Shown here: positions 26,500-34,416 of the stretch, one piece after another
Numbering within the stretch: position 1 is the first letter of the stretch
Layout of the letters: each line of letters begins with the position of its first letter
Source of the DNA: an uncultured Mycoplasmatota bacterium
Lineage (GTDB): Bacteria; Bacillota_I; Bacilli_A; RF39; UBA660
Assembly (NCBI GenBank): GCA_900547775.1
Contig: URHW01000004.1
Span: 1-64,000 of the forward strand
Direction: 5' to 3'
Length of the DNA stretch: 64,000 bases
Translations under genes and position numbers: made by a program
Notes under the pieces: generated by a model
What the model saw: the letters and a program-made list of their open reading frames with translations, nothing else
Told to the model about the DNA's origin: nothing
The model's database searches: none

Positions 26500-27816
26500 C
26501 TACTTACTCTTAATTAATGGACTAGTCACAGTTGTCCTAACCATAATATCATTTCCATTCTCATCAACCTTTTCATTCTCTATCGGTTTACTAGAATCAT
26601 AATAAGAAAGTACCATTTTTGGATATGCAAGTGATGTATCTCCATTAACATCAAATAAATTAATCCAAGAAGTATCATTTGCTTCCAATACCTCATTTAA
26701 AGATAAACCTCTATCCTGTGAAAACTCACTTAACTTACTCTTAGCACTAGTAGTTCCCCAATTATATGCACAAAGTGCTGCTGGTACATTATAATCCATA
26801 TTAACCAAACAATTCTGAAAATACATACAAGCAATCTTTATATTAGTATCAAGTTCTCTAATATTACTATCAGTAACATGAAAAGTCTCCCAAGAAGAAG
26901 TATCAAAATTATACGCTTTAACATCCTGATTTACCCAAACGGCATACTGCATTTGCATAAGACCTACTCCACCGCCTGGATCAATCTCTGTACTATGTAC
27001 TCCCTTTTCTTGTGTTGCTATCGCCATTATCAAATCTTTATCTATTCCATAAGTTTTAGCATACTTGCTAACTAACTCATAATAATTTTCTTTTGCATTA
27101 ACTGCTTTCTCATCGCTAGTTCTATCACTAAAATCAATATTAAAATTCTGATAAATAGTGTCTTTTTCTTCCACTAACTGTGCAAGTAACTCTCCATTAG
27201 TTGGTTCCTTATTTTCTGCTTCTTCTACATCTAATAAACTTATCATCTGCGTATCCATTAAAAGTTTATCATATCCTGGATCTTTTTCCTCTGTACTCGG
27301 CTGCGCACTTATCTCTTGATCCTCAGTTTCATTTAAATATTTTTCCACACTATCATGATTAACTTCTTCCATCCAAGTTGCACTAACACTAGGAGTAAAA
27401 GGATCCTCAAACTCTTTAAGTTTATGACCAATACTTAAAACAGATACCATAATAAGAAGAACCATAAGTCCCTTAGTAATTGTCCCAGTCTTAGATACCC
27501 TTTTAGCTTTCCTACTACCATTCATATACTTACTAGCCCTACTAGCATTATACTTATCTACTTTTTTTCTAGCATCTACTCTTTCAAATACCTGCTTATA
27601 ATCCTTAATAAAAATAACTCTATCAGAATAAACAACTCTTATAACCTTTCCATCTTTACTAATTCTAGCATCAGTAGCATTTCTTCTTTCTACTTCATTT
27701 AAAAATTTCTTCGCTTCATCACCAAAAAAGATATTACTATAAGAACTATCAGTATAACTATTATAATACTTAGTCGTTAATCTATTTCTATCACAGCAAA
27801 CAACTATTTTGTCCAT
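26500..27816 (-). CDS. Membrane-anchored lytic transglycosylase (SLT domain)
   Basis: A 438-residue protein. Residues about 1-110 are a basic cytoplasmic region, residues about 115-135 a membrane segment, then an acidic linker (about 140-240). The C-terminal domain (about 245-420) is a soluble lytic transglycosylase fold: YGIDKDLIMAIATQEKG with the catalytic Glu, GGGVGLMQMQ, and ALCAYNWG. It cuts peptidoglycan glycan strands by an anhydro-forming reaction. Large envelope machines such as pili often need such an enzyme to open the wall, so its place at the head of the lectin/pilin run is suggestive. It overlaps the preceding DUF1292 gene by 13 bases. Confidence 0.8.
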   Translation of the reverse strand: MDKIVVCCDRNRLTTKYYNSYTDSSYSNIFFGDEAKKFLNEVERRNATDARISKDGKVIRVVYSDRVIFIKDYKQVFERVDARKKVDKYNASRASKYMNGSRKAKRVSKTGTITKGLMVLLIMVSVLSIGHKLKEFEDPFTPSVSATWMEEVNHDSVEKYLNETEDQEISAQPSTEEKDPGYDKLLMDTQMISLLDVEEAENKEPTNGELLAQLVEEKDTIYQNFNIDFSDRTSDEKAVNAKENYYELVSKYAKTYGIDKDLIMAIATQEKGVHSTEIDPGGGVGLMQMQYAVWVNQDVKAYNFDTSSWETFHVTDSNIRELDTNIKIACMYFQNCLVNMDYNVPAALCAYNWGTTSAKSKLSEFSQDRGLSLNEVLEANDTSWINLFDVNGDTSLAYPKMVLSYYDSSKPIENEKVDENGNDIMVRTTVTSPLIKSK

Positions 27817-28034
27817 AAGTCATCCCTTTTTTCTAACTCTGCATCAATCATATCCCATTCTTCATCTGTAGTTATAGGAAGAAGCGTTACATCATCACTA
27901 AGTATAGAAGCAGAAATATCCCCATTTTCTAAAACATATACAATATACCTTTTATTATTATTTTCAAATATAAATAGAACATGTAACTTCTCACCATTAA
28001 CCTCTATCACACCATCTAATAATATCTCATCCAT
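27804..28034 (-). CDS. DUF1292 family small protein (YrzB-like)
   Basis: A 76-residue acidic protein resembling DUF1292/YrzB: a beta-hairpin core (GEKLHVLFIFENNNKRYIVY) and an acidic helix with DEEWDMIDAELEKRDD at the C terminus. In Bacillus such proteins accompany yrrL/yrrK-type genes; the function is unknown. ATG 28034 has AGGAAG 6 bases away. It overlaps the lytic transglycosylase start, so the two are translated together. Confidence 0.7.
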   Translation of the reverse strand: MDEILLDGVIEVNGEKLHVLFIFENNNKRYIVYVLENGDISASILSDDVTLLPITTDEEWDMIDAELEKRDDLWTK

Positions 28035-28091
28035 ACTCATCTTCCTATTCTATACAAAAATTATAACAACAAATTTCCCTTTTGTAAACAT

Positions 28092-28114
28092 AAGAAAAGA
28101 GTAAGATTACTTAC
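28092..28114 (-). terminator. Weak terminator after tyrS
   Basis: GTAAG / CTTAC arms with a 4-base loop and TCTTTTCTT on the minus strand overlap the tyrS stop. The stem is short, so efficiency is uncertain. Confidence 0.45.
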
Positions 28115-29333
28115 CAATATAGTATTTCTTCTTACCCTTACGTACAATTAAATATTTATTATATAACAACTTATCACTGGTAATTGCATCACCCTCATCA
28201 TTAACTTTTTCTCCATTAATACTAATACTACCAGCACTAATAAATTCTCTTGCTTCTCTTTTACTAGAACATATCTTAGCATTTATTAACATATCAATAA
28301 CTTTATCGTGAGCATTTACATCAAATGAAGGAGCCCCCTTAAAGGCATCTTCTAGTTCATCTTCATCTAAAAGTGTAATATCACCTTTAAATAAACAATC
28401 ACTAATCTTTTTCGCTTTCAAATATTCTTCTTCCCCACGAATATCAGTAATAATCTCTCTAGCTAAAGCAATATGTGCTTCTCTTGCTTCTGGATGCTCA
28501 TTATTCTTTCTTTCATACTCTTCTATTTCCTCTCTACTTAAGAAAGTAAATATCTTTAAATAATCAATAACAAGTGAATCATCCACATTAACTAAGTATT
28601 GATATAACTCATAACTTGAAGTCTTATTCTTATCAAGCCATAAAGCATTACCTTCACTCTTACCAAACTTCTTACCAGTCTTATCAAGAACAAGTGGCAT
28701 TGTAAACCCATAAGCCTCCTTACCAGTTTTCTTTCTAATTAAATCAATACCAGTTGTAATATTACCCCATTGATCAGAACCTTCTGCTTGAAGTACACAA
28801 TTCTTATCTTCAAATAATCTTAAGAAATCATATCCTTGAATTAAAGTATAAGAAAACTCTGCATAAGTAATACCTGTCTCTAATCTTCTTCTAATAATAT
28901 CTTTATCAAGCATATAATTAACATTAATATACTTACCAACATCTCTTAAGAAATCTAAAAATTCATAACCTTTAAACCAATCATAATTATTAACAAGTTC
29001 TGCTTTGCCATCAAATAAAGCACTAACTTGTTTAGAAATACCTTCTAAGTTTTTATTAAGAGTCTCTTTACTAATAATTTCTCTTTCAGCAGTTGGTCTA
29101 GGATCTCCAATAAGTCCCGTAGCTCCACCAATTAATAAAATTGGATGATGACCTGCTTTAGCAAGTCTTTTCGCGGTAACAAGTGATGAGTAATGTCCTA
29201 AATGCAAACTATCTGCAGTTGGGTCTGTTCCCCAATAAAAACTAATTGGCTCTCCATTTAATAACTTTTCTATATCAGGACTACTAATATCTTTAACAAG
29301 TCCTCTCCATTTTAAATCTTCAAATAAATTCAT
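28107..29333 (-). CDS. tyrS: Tyrosyl-tRNA synthetase
   Basis: A 408-residue class I synthetase that charges tRNA-Tyr. The HIGH-type motif is HLGH near residue 44, the KMSKS-type motif is KFGKSEGNALW near 232, and a C-terminal S4 RNA-binding domain starts near 340 (AREFISAGSISINGEKV). The length matches Bacillus TyrS. A strong AGGAGG lies 7 bases upstream of ATG. It is the second gene behind a T-box leader, 11 bases after a HAD hydrolase gene, so uncharged tRNA-Tyr should control both. Confidence 0.95.
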   Translation of the reverse strand: MNLFEDLKWRGLVKDISSPDIEKLLNGEPISFYWGTDPTADSLHLGHYSSLVTAKRLAKAGHHPILLIGGATGLIGDPRPTAEREIISKETLNKNLEGISKQVSALFDGKAELVNNYDWFKGYEFLDFLRDVGKYINVNYMLDKDIIRRRLETGITYAEFSYTLIQGYDFLRLFEDKNCVLQAEGSDQWGNITTGIDLIRKKTGKEAYGFTMPLVLDKTGKKFGKSEGNALWLDKNKTSSYELYQYLVNVDDSLVIDYLKIFTFLSREEIEEYERKNNEHPEAREAHIALAREIITDIRGEEEYLKAKKISDCLFKGDITLLDEDELEDAFKGAPSFDVNAHDKVIDMLINAKICSSKREAREFISAGSISINGEKVNDEGDAITSDKLLYNKYLIVRKGKKKYYIGK

Positions 29334-29344
29334 AATATCTCCTC

Positions 29345-29959
29345 CTATAATATATCTTTCAATTTTCTAATATCATTTATTGTACTTTCAGTATTTTCAT
29401 TATCTTTACTTATATAAATAGTTTTCATTCCAAGTGCTTTAGCCGGATTAATATCACTAGTTAAACTATCACCAATCATTACACATTCATCATAATTATC
29501 TTTTTCTCTAGCTAAATCAAAAAACTCTTTATTAGGTTTAATTCCATATTCACACCCGTATATATTCTTAAAATATTTATCTAAGCCGTGGTATCGCAAT
29601 CTTCCCTTTTGAGCATCAGTGTACCAATTAGTAAGTACCACTAAAGTATACTTCTTACTTAAATAATCAAGAACATCACTAGTATCATCATTTAATAAAG
29701 TTGAATATCCTGCATAAATATCTAAACATCTATTTAAATCATCTTTACTAAACATAATCTTTAACCTATCACTAATATATTTGGAAAGTTCATCTTTATC
29801 AAACCCAATACCTTTTAACTCAAACTCTCCAATAACATCATAAAACATCTTAGGCTTAATATTAGGATAATCTTTTAGAAATTCCGTATAAGCATTTATA
29901 CAATCTTTATATGTATCAAAAAGGGTATTATCTACATCAAATATAATTCTCTTAATCAT
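29345..29959 (-). CDS. HAD-superfamily hydrolase
   Basis: A 204-residue phosphatase-like protein with HAD motif I (FDVDNTLFDT), motif II (VVLTNWYTD), motif III Lys (GIKPNKEFFD) and motif IV (MIGDSLTSDI). A helical cap lies between about 20 and 90, as in YjjG-like nucleotidases. ATG 29959 is chosen because GGAGG is 6 bases upstream; an 8-codon longer start would sit in the T-box terminator U-run. It is the first gene behind the tyrosine T-box, an unusual partner for tyrS. Confidence 0.8.
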   Translation of the reverse strand: MIKRIIFDVDNTLFDTYKDCINAYTEFLKDYPNIKPKMFYDVIGEFELKGIGFDKDELSKYISDRLKIMFSKDDLNRCLDIYAGYSTLLNDDTSDVLDYLSKKYTLVVLTNWYTDAQKGRLRYHGLDKYFKNIYGCEYGIKPNKEFFDLAREKDNYDECVMIGDSLTSDINPAKALGMKTIYISKDNENTESTINDIRKLKDIL

Positions 29960-29978
29960 ATATTCCTCCACAAAAAAA

Positions 29979-30106
29979 ATCATAAACTAAAGGACGAATA
30001 AAATCCGCGGTACCACCTTAATTCATGATTACATGCTCTCTTAATCTTATCGCGATTTTCCACGTTTTAGCTCCAAGGTCGTAAATCTCTTCATCACTAA
30101 CAAACA
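29979..30106 (-). promoter_or_regulatory. T-box leader controlling HAD/tyrS (short form)
   Basis: On the minus strand, the T-box proper AAGGTGGTACCGCGG is at about 30004-30020. An overlapping terminator stem follows (ATCATGAATTAAGG pairing with CCTTTAGTTTATGAT, then eight T). The T-box binds the NCCA end of uncharged tRNA and stops termination. Upstream, GATGAAGAGATTTACGACC contains a TAC (Tyr) codon. Only about 85 bases separate the likely start site from the antiterminator, so stem I is much shorter than in the leuS leader of this window. Confidence 0.8.
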
Positions 30107-30108
30107 TA

Positions 30109-30142
30109 GTATATCAAATGAAAATATTTATTTCAAGCAAAA
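30109..30142 (-). promoter_or_regulatory. Sigma-A-type promoter of the tyrosine T-box
   Basis: On the minus strand, TTGAAA and TATACT are spaced 17 bases apart. The expected start near 30103 gives a leader of about 140 bases before the HAD gene. Confidence 0.65.
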
Positions 30143-30146
30143 AAAC

Positions 30147-30176
30147 TTGTATAAATTAGCTTTAATGTTGTATAAT
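30147..30176 (+). promoter_or_regulatory. Promoter of the small RNA at 30.2 kb
   Basis: TTGTAT (30147-30152) and a perfect TATAAT (30171-30176) are separated by 18 bases, pointing rightward into a short structured non-coding stretch. Confidence 0.65.
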
Positions 30177-30182
30177 TAACTT

Positions 30183-30274
30183 AAGGAAGAGCACTAACCC
30201 TGAAAGTTAGGCTTCTCCAGTTTGTTCTTTTGAAGCTACTTAACAGGTAATGTTACTAGCTTCTTTTATTTTAT
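30183..30274 (+). ncRNA. Small structured RNA, possible type I antitoxin
   Basis: About 90 bases with a promoter in front and a terminator at the end, and no reading frame. A first stem-loop (30185-30218) pairs GGAAGAGC with GCTTCTCC and CTAAC with GTTAG. The terminator hairpin (30232-30264) pairs GAAGCTA with TAGCTTC and TAACA with TGTTA, then runs into TTTTATTTT. It is convergent with a tiny hydrophobic reading frame ending at 30298, so the two transcripts could overlap at their 3' ends as in txpA/RatA-type modules. I do not recognise a known riboswitch or housekeeping RNA. Confidence 0.6.
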
Positions 30275-30297
30275 CTAAAAATAATAATAATCACTTT

Positions 30298-30360
30298 TAA
30301 AATAAGTAAAAGGACGAATATGATAATTAAATTATCTAAAATAGATTTTAATTTTCTCAT
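30298..30360 (-). CDS. Candidate type I toxin: 20-residue hydrophobic peptide
   Basis: The frame MRKLKSILDNLIIIFVLLLI opens with basic residues followed by one hydrophobic helix, the usual form of small membrane toxins. A strong GAGGGGAG site sits about 8 bases upstream of ATG. That site is partly complementary to CTCCTTT 16-22 bases earlier in the leader, which could hide it. A promoter (TTGCAC, 17 bases, TAATAT) lies upstream. No database support is possible for so short a peptide; it could be chance. Confidence 0.45.
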
Positions 30361-30420
30361 AAACATCACTCCCCTCTTTATAAGAAAGGAGAAGTCTAAC
30401 ATAGTACTCTTCAAATAAGT

Positions 30421-30449
30421 ATATTAACATAATCATTAAACTAGTGCAA
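30421..30449 (-). promoter_or_regulatory. Promoter of the short hydrophobic peptide gene
   Basis: TTGCAC (30444-30449) and TAATAT (30421-30426) on the minus strand are spaced 17 bases apart. A start near 30414 gives a leader of about 55 bases. Confidence 0.55.
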
Positions 30450-30500
30450 GCCCTTTATTTATGCTGGTTTGCAGACTTTTAAAATCTGTAATCATCTTAT

Positions 30501-30532
30501 AAAAAAAGATAACACTTTAAACATGTCATCTT
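30501..30532 (-). terminator. Terminator of the helical-protein pair
   Basis: AAGATGACA / TGTTATCTT arms with a loop of about 9 bases, then seven T on the minus strand, begin at the stop of the 30531 gene. Confidence 0.75.
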
Positions 30533-30818
30533 ACAATTTTTCAATAACTGCCGCATTCTTCTCTAAGCACCTAATCAAATCTGCATGATCATACTTTTCA
30601 AAGATTGCTCTAAATCTATCTGGATTTATAAAGAACATATGAGTATGTCCCATAAACACCTCTTTATAATTCTTAATTCCAATACCTTTTAAATAAGTAT
30701 AATTTTCTTTAACTAGCGATGGAAACAATTTAAGTTTCTCAATAACGCTTGCTTCACTAGAACCATTAATTATTGTAATATCATCATCAGTTAATCCTAA
30801 ATCTTTTAAATAATTCAT
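30531..30818 (-). CDS. Small helical protein of unknown function
   Basis: A 95-residue all-helical protein. It contains two loosely repeated units ending in Leu-rich loops (LKDLGLTDDDITIINGSS and LKGIGIKNYKEVF). The spacing resembles mTERF-like or other two- and three-helix repeats (helix, 'LG-(I/L)-x-x-(D/N)', helix). It overlaps the end of the upstream coiled-coil gene by one base and is similar in style to that protein's C-terminal 100 residues, so they may be pieces of one repeat family. Function unknown. Confidence 0.6.
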   Translation of the reverse strand: MNYLKDLGLTDDDITIINGSSEASVIEKLKLFPSLVKENYTYLKGIGIKNYKEVFMGHTHMFFINPDRFRAIFEKYDHADLIRCLEKNAAVIEKL

Positions 30819-32257
30819 TATCTGTTACCTCCTAAATCATTCAAATGTTTAGCCTTAACAATTAAATCAGTAATATTTGCTTCACTAACCTTAGGACCAT
30901 AACTCTTAACAACCTCATTTAAATCAAAACTATTAATAAGTGGAAGTGCTGATAATACATAACTTATATTACTAGTAGTTTGTCCAGCAAGTAAAAGTTT
31001 ACTAATTACATGTTCTATCTCAGCAGGTGTACTTGTCGTAAATAAATCTGCTGAATCATAAATAGCATCTAACTTAATATTATTTCTCTTAAGTACATCA
31101 AATACTTTCTTATACATTTCTTTATTATAATTAGATTTTAATCTATCTTGATCAGACTTACTAAAATTATAATAATCTACACCATTTTCTGTAAATAAAT
31201 TAGCAAGTTCATTTTCATTATCATTTGTTTCAGCTACTGGTTCAAAACTTAAACTGTTTTCTTTTTGAGGCTCTTCTTTTACAATTCCTTCTTTATTAGA
31301 AACAGTTGTTTCTTCTGGCTCCATATTTAAATCATCTTCACTTAAACCTTCAAAACTAAAACTACCATCACCGTCAGAAACATTTTCATGTTCAAAAATA
31401 TTCAAATCATTACTTACAGGCTCATCTTTTACTTCATTTTTAGAAGGCTCTTCTTCAGTAACTTCTTCCTTAGATGGTACTACTGGTTCACTTTTTTTGT
31501 GATCATCATCATCTAAACCTGTACCAAAAATGCTTGCATATTCACTGTCTATCGAATCATTTAACGCCTTAAAATCAATCTTTTTATAATCACTTACTGG
31601 TTCTTCTTCAGTCTTTACTTCTTCTTTTACAGCACTACTTGTTTCAGTTTCTTCATCCTCAGGTTCATCCATTTGACTTATTTCATCAAACACCGGACTA
31701 TCTAAATTTACATTATCATACTTCTTAACTTCAAAAGTAGGTTCAATTACTAAGTTTTCTGGGTTTTCAGATGAAAAATCAATAATACGATTTAATTCCT
31801 TAGAATAATACTCCAAAGCCTTAGTATAATTATCTAATCTCTCTGTTTTAATTTCTTTATCCTTTTTTAAATTAATTAGTAAGTCTTTAATAGCTCTAGC
31901 TTTCTCAGTAAGTTCACCAATCTTTTCACGATATTTAGTAATCTCATTTTGTTTAGCAATCATCTTAGCATTAATTTCTTTATTACCAGCCTCAACAATC
32001 GCATTTAAATCTTTCTTACCAAATCTCTCATTTAAATCAGTTAAATCAACCTCAAGCGCTTTTATTTCTTCCTCTAAAGTTTTAATTTTATCTTTAGCAC
32101 TATCAACATCAACTTTATATCCTTTAGCCTCATCTATTTTTTTATCAATCTTAGACTTAACCTCATCTAAAACTTTTTCACATTCACTTTTCTTAGTTTC
32201 CAACTCACTAATAATTGCTTTTAACTTACTATTTATTTCATTTATCAAGTTTATCAT
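30818..32257 (-). CDS. Coiled-coil protein with acidic linker and helical C terminus
   Basis: A 479-residue cytoplasmic-looking protein. Residues about 1-155 form a long coiled coil (heptads rich in Lys/Glu/Leu/Ile). Residues about 160-345 form an acidic, low-complexity region with repeated EEPVS/KEEVTEEEPS-type stretches. Residues about 350-479 are helical repeats (MYKKVFDVLKRNNIKLDAIY; ISKLLLAGQTTSNISYVLSA). No signal peptide is visible. A scaffold or division-related role is possible, but I recognise no family. It precedes the 95-residue helical gene in one unit. Confidence 0.6.
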   Translation of the reverse strand: MINLINEINSKLKAIISELETKKSECEKVLDEVKSKIDKKIDEAKGYKVDVDSAKDKIKTLEEEIKALEVDLTDLNERFGKKDLNAIVEAGNKEINAKMIAKQNEITKYREKIGELTEKARAIKDLLINLKKDKEIKTERLDNYTKALEYYSKELNRIIDFSSENPENLVIEPTFEVKKYDNVNLDSPVFDEISQMDEPEDEETETSSAVKEEVKTEEEPVSDYKKIDFKALNDSIDSEYASIFGTGLDDDDHKKSEPVVPSKEEVTEEEPSKNEVKDEPVSNDLNIFEHENVSDGDGSFSFEGLSEDDLNMEPEETTVSNKEGIVKEEPQKENSLSFEPVAETNDNENELANLFTENGVDYYNFSKSDQDRLKSNYNKEMYKKVFDVLKRNNIKLDAIYDSADLFTTSTPAEIEHVISKLLLAGQTTSNISYVLSALPLINSFDLNEVVKSYGPKVSEANITDLIVKAKHLNDLGGNR

Positions 32258-32398
32258 CGTACAACCCTTCCTATTCTAAAGAAATTATAGCAGACTTTTT
32301 CTAACTTGTAAATAACATGCCTACCATTTTACAAGACTTTTAAAAAGAAAAATTCTCACTCTTCAAATGTATCTAAATCAATTTCAAATTTCTGCAAA

Positions 32399-32746
32399 TT
32401 AAAAATAATCACTAAAACTATACATTGCTTTTTCATAATAAACATAAGTATTTTCCACATTCCTATCATAATTACTAACCATAAAAGTATAAATCCTATT
32501 ATTATCTGAAAAAAAAGAAATATCAGCTCCATAAGGAATATCTATACTTAGTGCACTAACTTCCTCTGGAATATCAAAATCTTCTTATATTTAAAATTAT
32601 CTTTATTAATAACCATCATCCACCATCTTTTTATTATACCTTAACTCTTCTTTTAAACTATTTAAATTTGCTTTACTTTCTTCTTTCTTACCTCAACCAG
32701 TAACCATTAAAACAATAATCACTAACAAAAATACTTTCCTTTTCAT
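32399..32746 (-). pseudogene. Decayed lipoprotein gene
   Basis: ATG 32746 with AGGA upstream begins a clear lipoprotein signal (MKRKVFLLVIIVLMVTG), but the lipobox Cys codon is TGA (32693-32695). The frame continues as GKKEESKANLNSLKEEL. Two shifts near 32590-32630 move the coding sense between frames. The last piece (EDFDIPEEVSALSIDIPYGA and on to YSFSDYF) then runs to a stop at 32399. One nonsense codon plus two frameshifts mean the gene is dead. Its family is not recognisable. Confidence 0.75.
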
Positions 32747-32884
32747 AATCTTCCTGCCTTATAAAATTTATATAAAAAATAATTATTCTTCAATCAAAAA
32801 AATTTTCAGTTGAGCACAATAAAAAAATCAACTTAAAATATTAATAAACACATTTCATTTAATAAAAACTGCAAAAATCTTAAC

Positions 32885-32909
32885 AAAAATAAGAGCCCTA
32901 AAGCTCTTA
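32885..32909 (-). terminator. Terminator of the ABC importer operon
   Basis: AAGAGC / GCTCTT arms with a 6-base loop, followed by ATTTTTG on the minus strand, overlap the permease stop. Confidence 0.7.
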
Positions 32910-33689
32910 ACATTTCTTCTCAAGAATATCTAACACTCCATACAAAATAAATGAAATAATCATAATAATCACAATTCCTGCCATTACAAGTGTTAAATTA
33001 AATACCTGAGTTCCATATAAAATTAAATATCCTATCCCTGCTTTACTTACCAAAAACTCTCCCATAATAACGCCAATTAAACTCATCGAAATATTAAGTT
33101 TCAAACTAGAAAAGATTGTCTTCTTATTACTAGCGATCACTAACTTAGTCATAATCTGATAAGTACTTGCTCCAAAACTTTTAAACATCTTAATCTTATA
33201 AGCATCCGTTGTAATCAGCCCATTATAAATCGTAACAAGCGTTACAATAACATTAATAAGTAAACTCATAACAACAATAGACTTCATATTAGCACCTAAC
33301 CAAATAATTAATATTGGCCCTAAAGATACTTTAGGTAAACTATTTAAAAGTGTAAGATATGGGTCCATTACTCTCTTTAAAAAAGGTACTAAATAAAAAA
33401 TTACTGCTAAAATAAAACCTAATAAAGAACCTATCGTAAAACTAAGCATAATCTCCTTTAAAGTAGTTAGTACATGAATATAAAGTTCTCCACTAACAAG
33501 TAGTCCTTTAATCGACATCATTACTTTATATGGACTAGAGAAAATAAAACTATTTATTACTCCCTTATCACTAAGCACCTGCCATAACCCTAAAAATAAT
33601 ATCAAAATAAATACTTGTAAGAAAATAACACTAAAAGATTCTAACTTTCTTCTTTTTAAAAATCTTTTTTGTCTAAGAGATATCTTTAT
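32907..33689 (-). CDS. ABC transporter permease (NitT/TauT/ThiX type)
   Basis: An inner-membrane permease of about 260 residues of the SsuC/TauC/ThiX family: several membrane helices and an EAA-like loop (KMFKSFGASTYQIMTKLVIAS) that docks the ATPase. The first obvious start, TTG 33605, would cut the first membrane helix in half. The frame stays open to 33689 and adds FSVIFLQVFILILFLGLW. No ATG, GTG or TTG lies in the added part. A GGGGTGA site in the end of the ATPase gene sits 5 bases before ATA 33689. I extended the gene there, but the start codon is uncertain. Confidence 0.7.
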   Translation of the reverse strand: MKISLRQKRFLKRRKLESFSVIFLQVFILILFLGLWQVLSDKGVINSFIFSSPYKVMMSIKGLLVSGELYIHVLTTLKEIMLSFTIGSLLGFILAVIFYLVPFLKRVMDPYLTLLNSLPKVSLGPILIIWLGANMKSIVVMSLLINVIVTLVTIYNGLITTDAYKIKMFKSFGASTYQIMTKLVIASNKKTIFSSLKLNISMSLIGVIMGEFLVSKAGIGYLILYGTQVFNLTLVMAGIVIIMIISFILYGVLDILEKKC

Positions 33690-34416
33690 CTAAATCACCC
33701 CATATCTTATCATAATAATCATAAAAATTATTTGCTTTTCGCCTTTTAGAAGGAGTATCACCCAAAAGATTTATCTCATATATATTTTTTACTTTGGCTG
33801 GTCTTTTAGAAAGAACTATAACTCTATCACAAAATGAAACACACTCTGCAATATCATGACTTATCAAAATAGTAGTAACCTTAAGTTCCTTTAATATCTT
33901 ATATATATCATCTGTAATAGTAAGCCTTGTTACATAATCAAGTGCAGAAAGCGGCTCATCAAGCAGTACCAAATTAGGTCTTATTGCAAGTGTCCTAGCA
34001 AGAGCAACCCTTTGTCTCATACCACCAGAAAGTTCTGACGGCATCTTTTCTAAAAACTTATCTAAACCAAACTGATTAAGCAGTCCTTTTGTATAATTAA
34101 TCGTTTCATCATTTAGCATCTTCTTTAACTTTAAACCAAGCGTTGCATTATCAAGTACATTTTTATATGGAAGAAGCGCATCACTTTGCAGCATATAACC
34201 ATAATTATTCTTATATCTTATAACCTGCCCACCAGTTTCCTTATCTAACCCAGCAATAATATTTAAAAGTGTACTCTTACCACACCCACTAGAGCCAACA
34301 ATTCCAATAATCTCCCCATCTTTAACATCAAAAGATACATCACCTACTGCTTCCACCTCACCAGATAAAGTATTAAAACTTTTCTCTACATTAACTAGTT
34401 TTAAAACATTATTCAT
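33673..34416 (-). CDS. ABC transporter ATP-binding protein (NitT/TauT/ThiZ type)
   Basis: A 247-residue ATPase with complete motifs: Walker A GSSGCGKST near 40, Q-loop MLQSDALLPYKN, signature LSGGMRQRVALAR, Walker B LVLLDEPLSALD, and H-loop ISHDIAE. It powers the importer formed with the permease and binding protein around it. It overlaps the binding protein by 8 bases and the extended permease by about 17. Family members import nitrate, sulfonates or thiamine precursors; the substrate is not shown by this sequence. Confidence 0.9.
   Translation of the reverse strand: MNNVLKLVNVEKSFNTLSGEVEAVGDVSFDVKDGEIIGIVGSSGCGKSTLLNIIAGLDKETGGQVIRYKNNYGYMLQSDALLPYKNVLDNATLGLKLKKMLNDETINYTKGLLNQFGLDKFLEKMPSELSGGMRQRVALARTLAIRPNLVLLDEPLSALDYVTRLTITDDIYKILKELKVTTILISHDIAECVSFCDRVIVLSKRPAKVKNIYEINLLGDTPSKRRKANNFYDYYDKIWGDLDKDIS

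Noticed and set aside
32693..32695. Re-coded TGA (Trp or selenocysteine) in the lipoprotein
   Set aside because: Other genes use TGA as stop and TGG as Trp, no SECIS-like hairpin is evident, and later frameshifts show decay.
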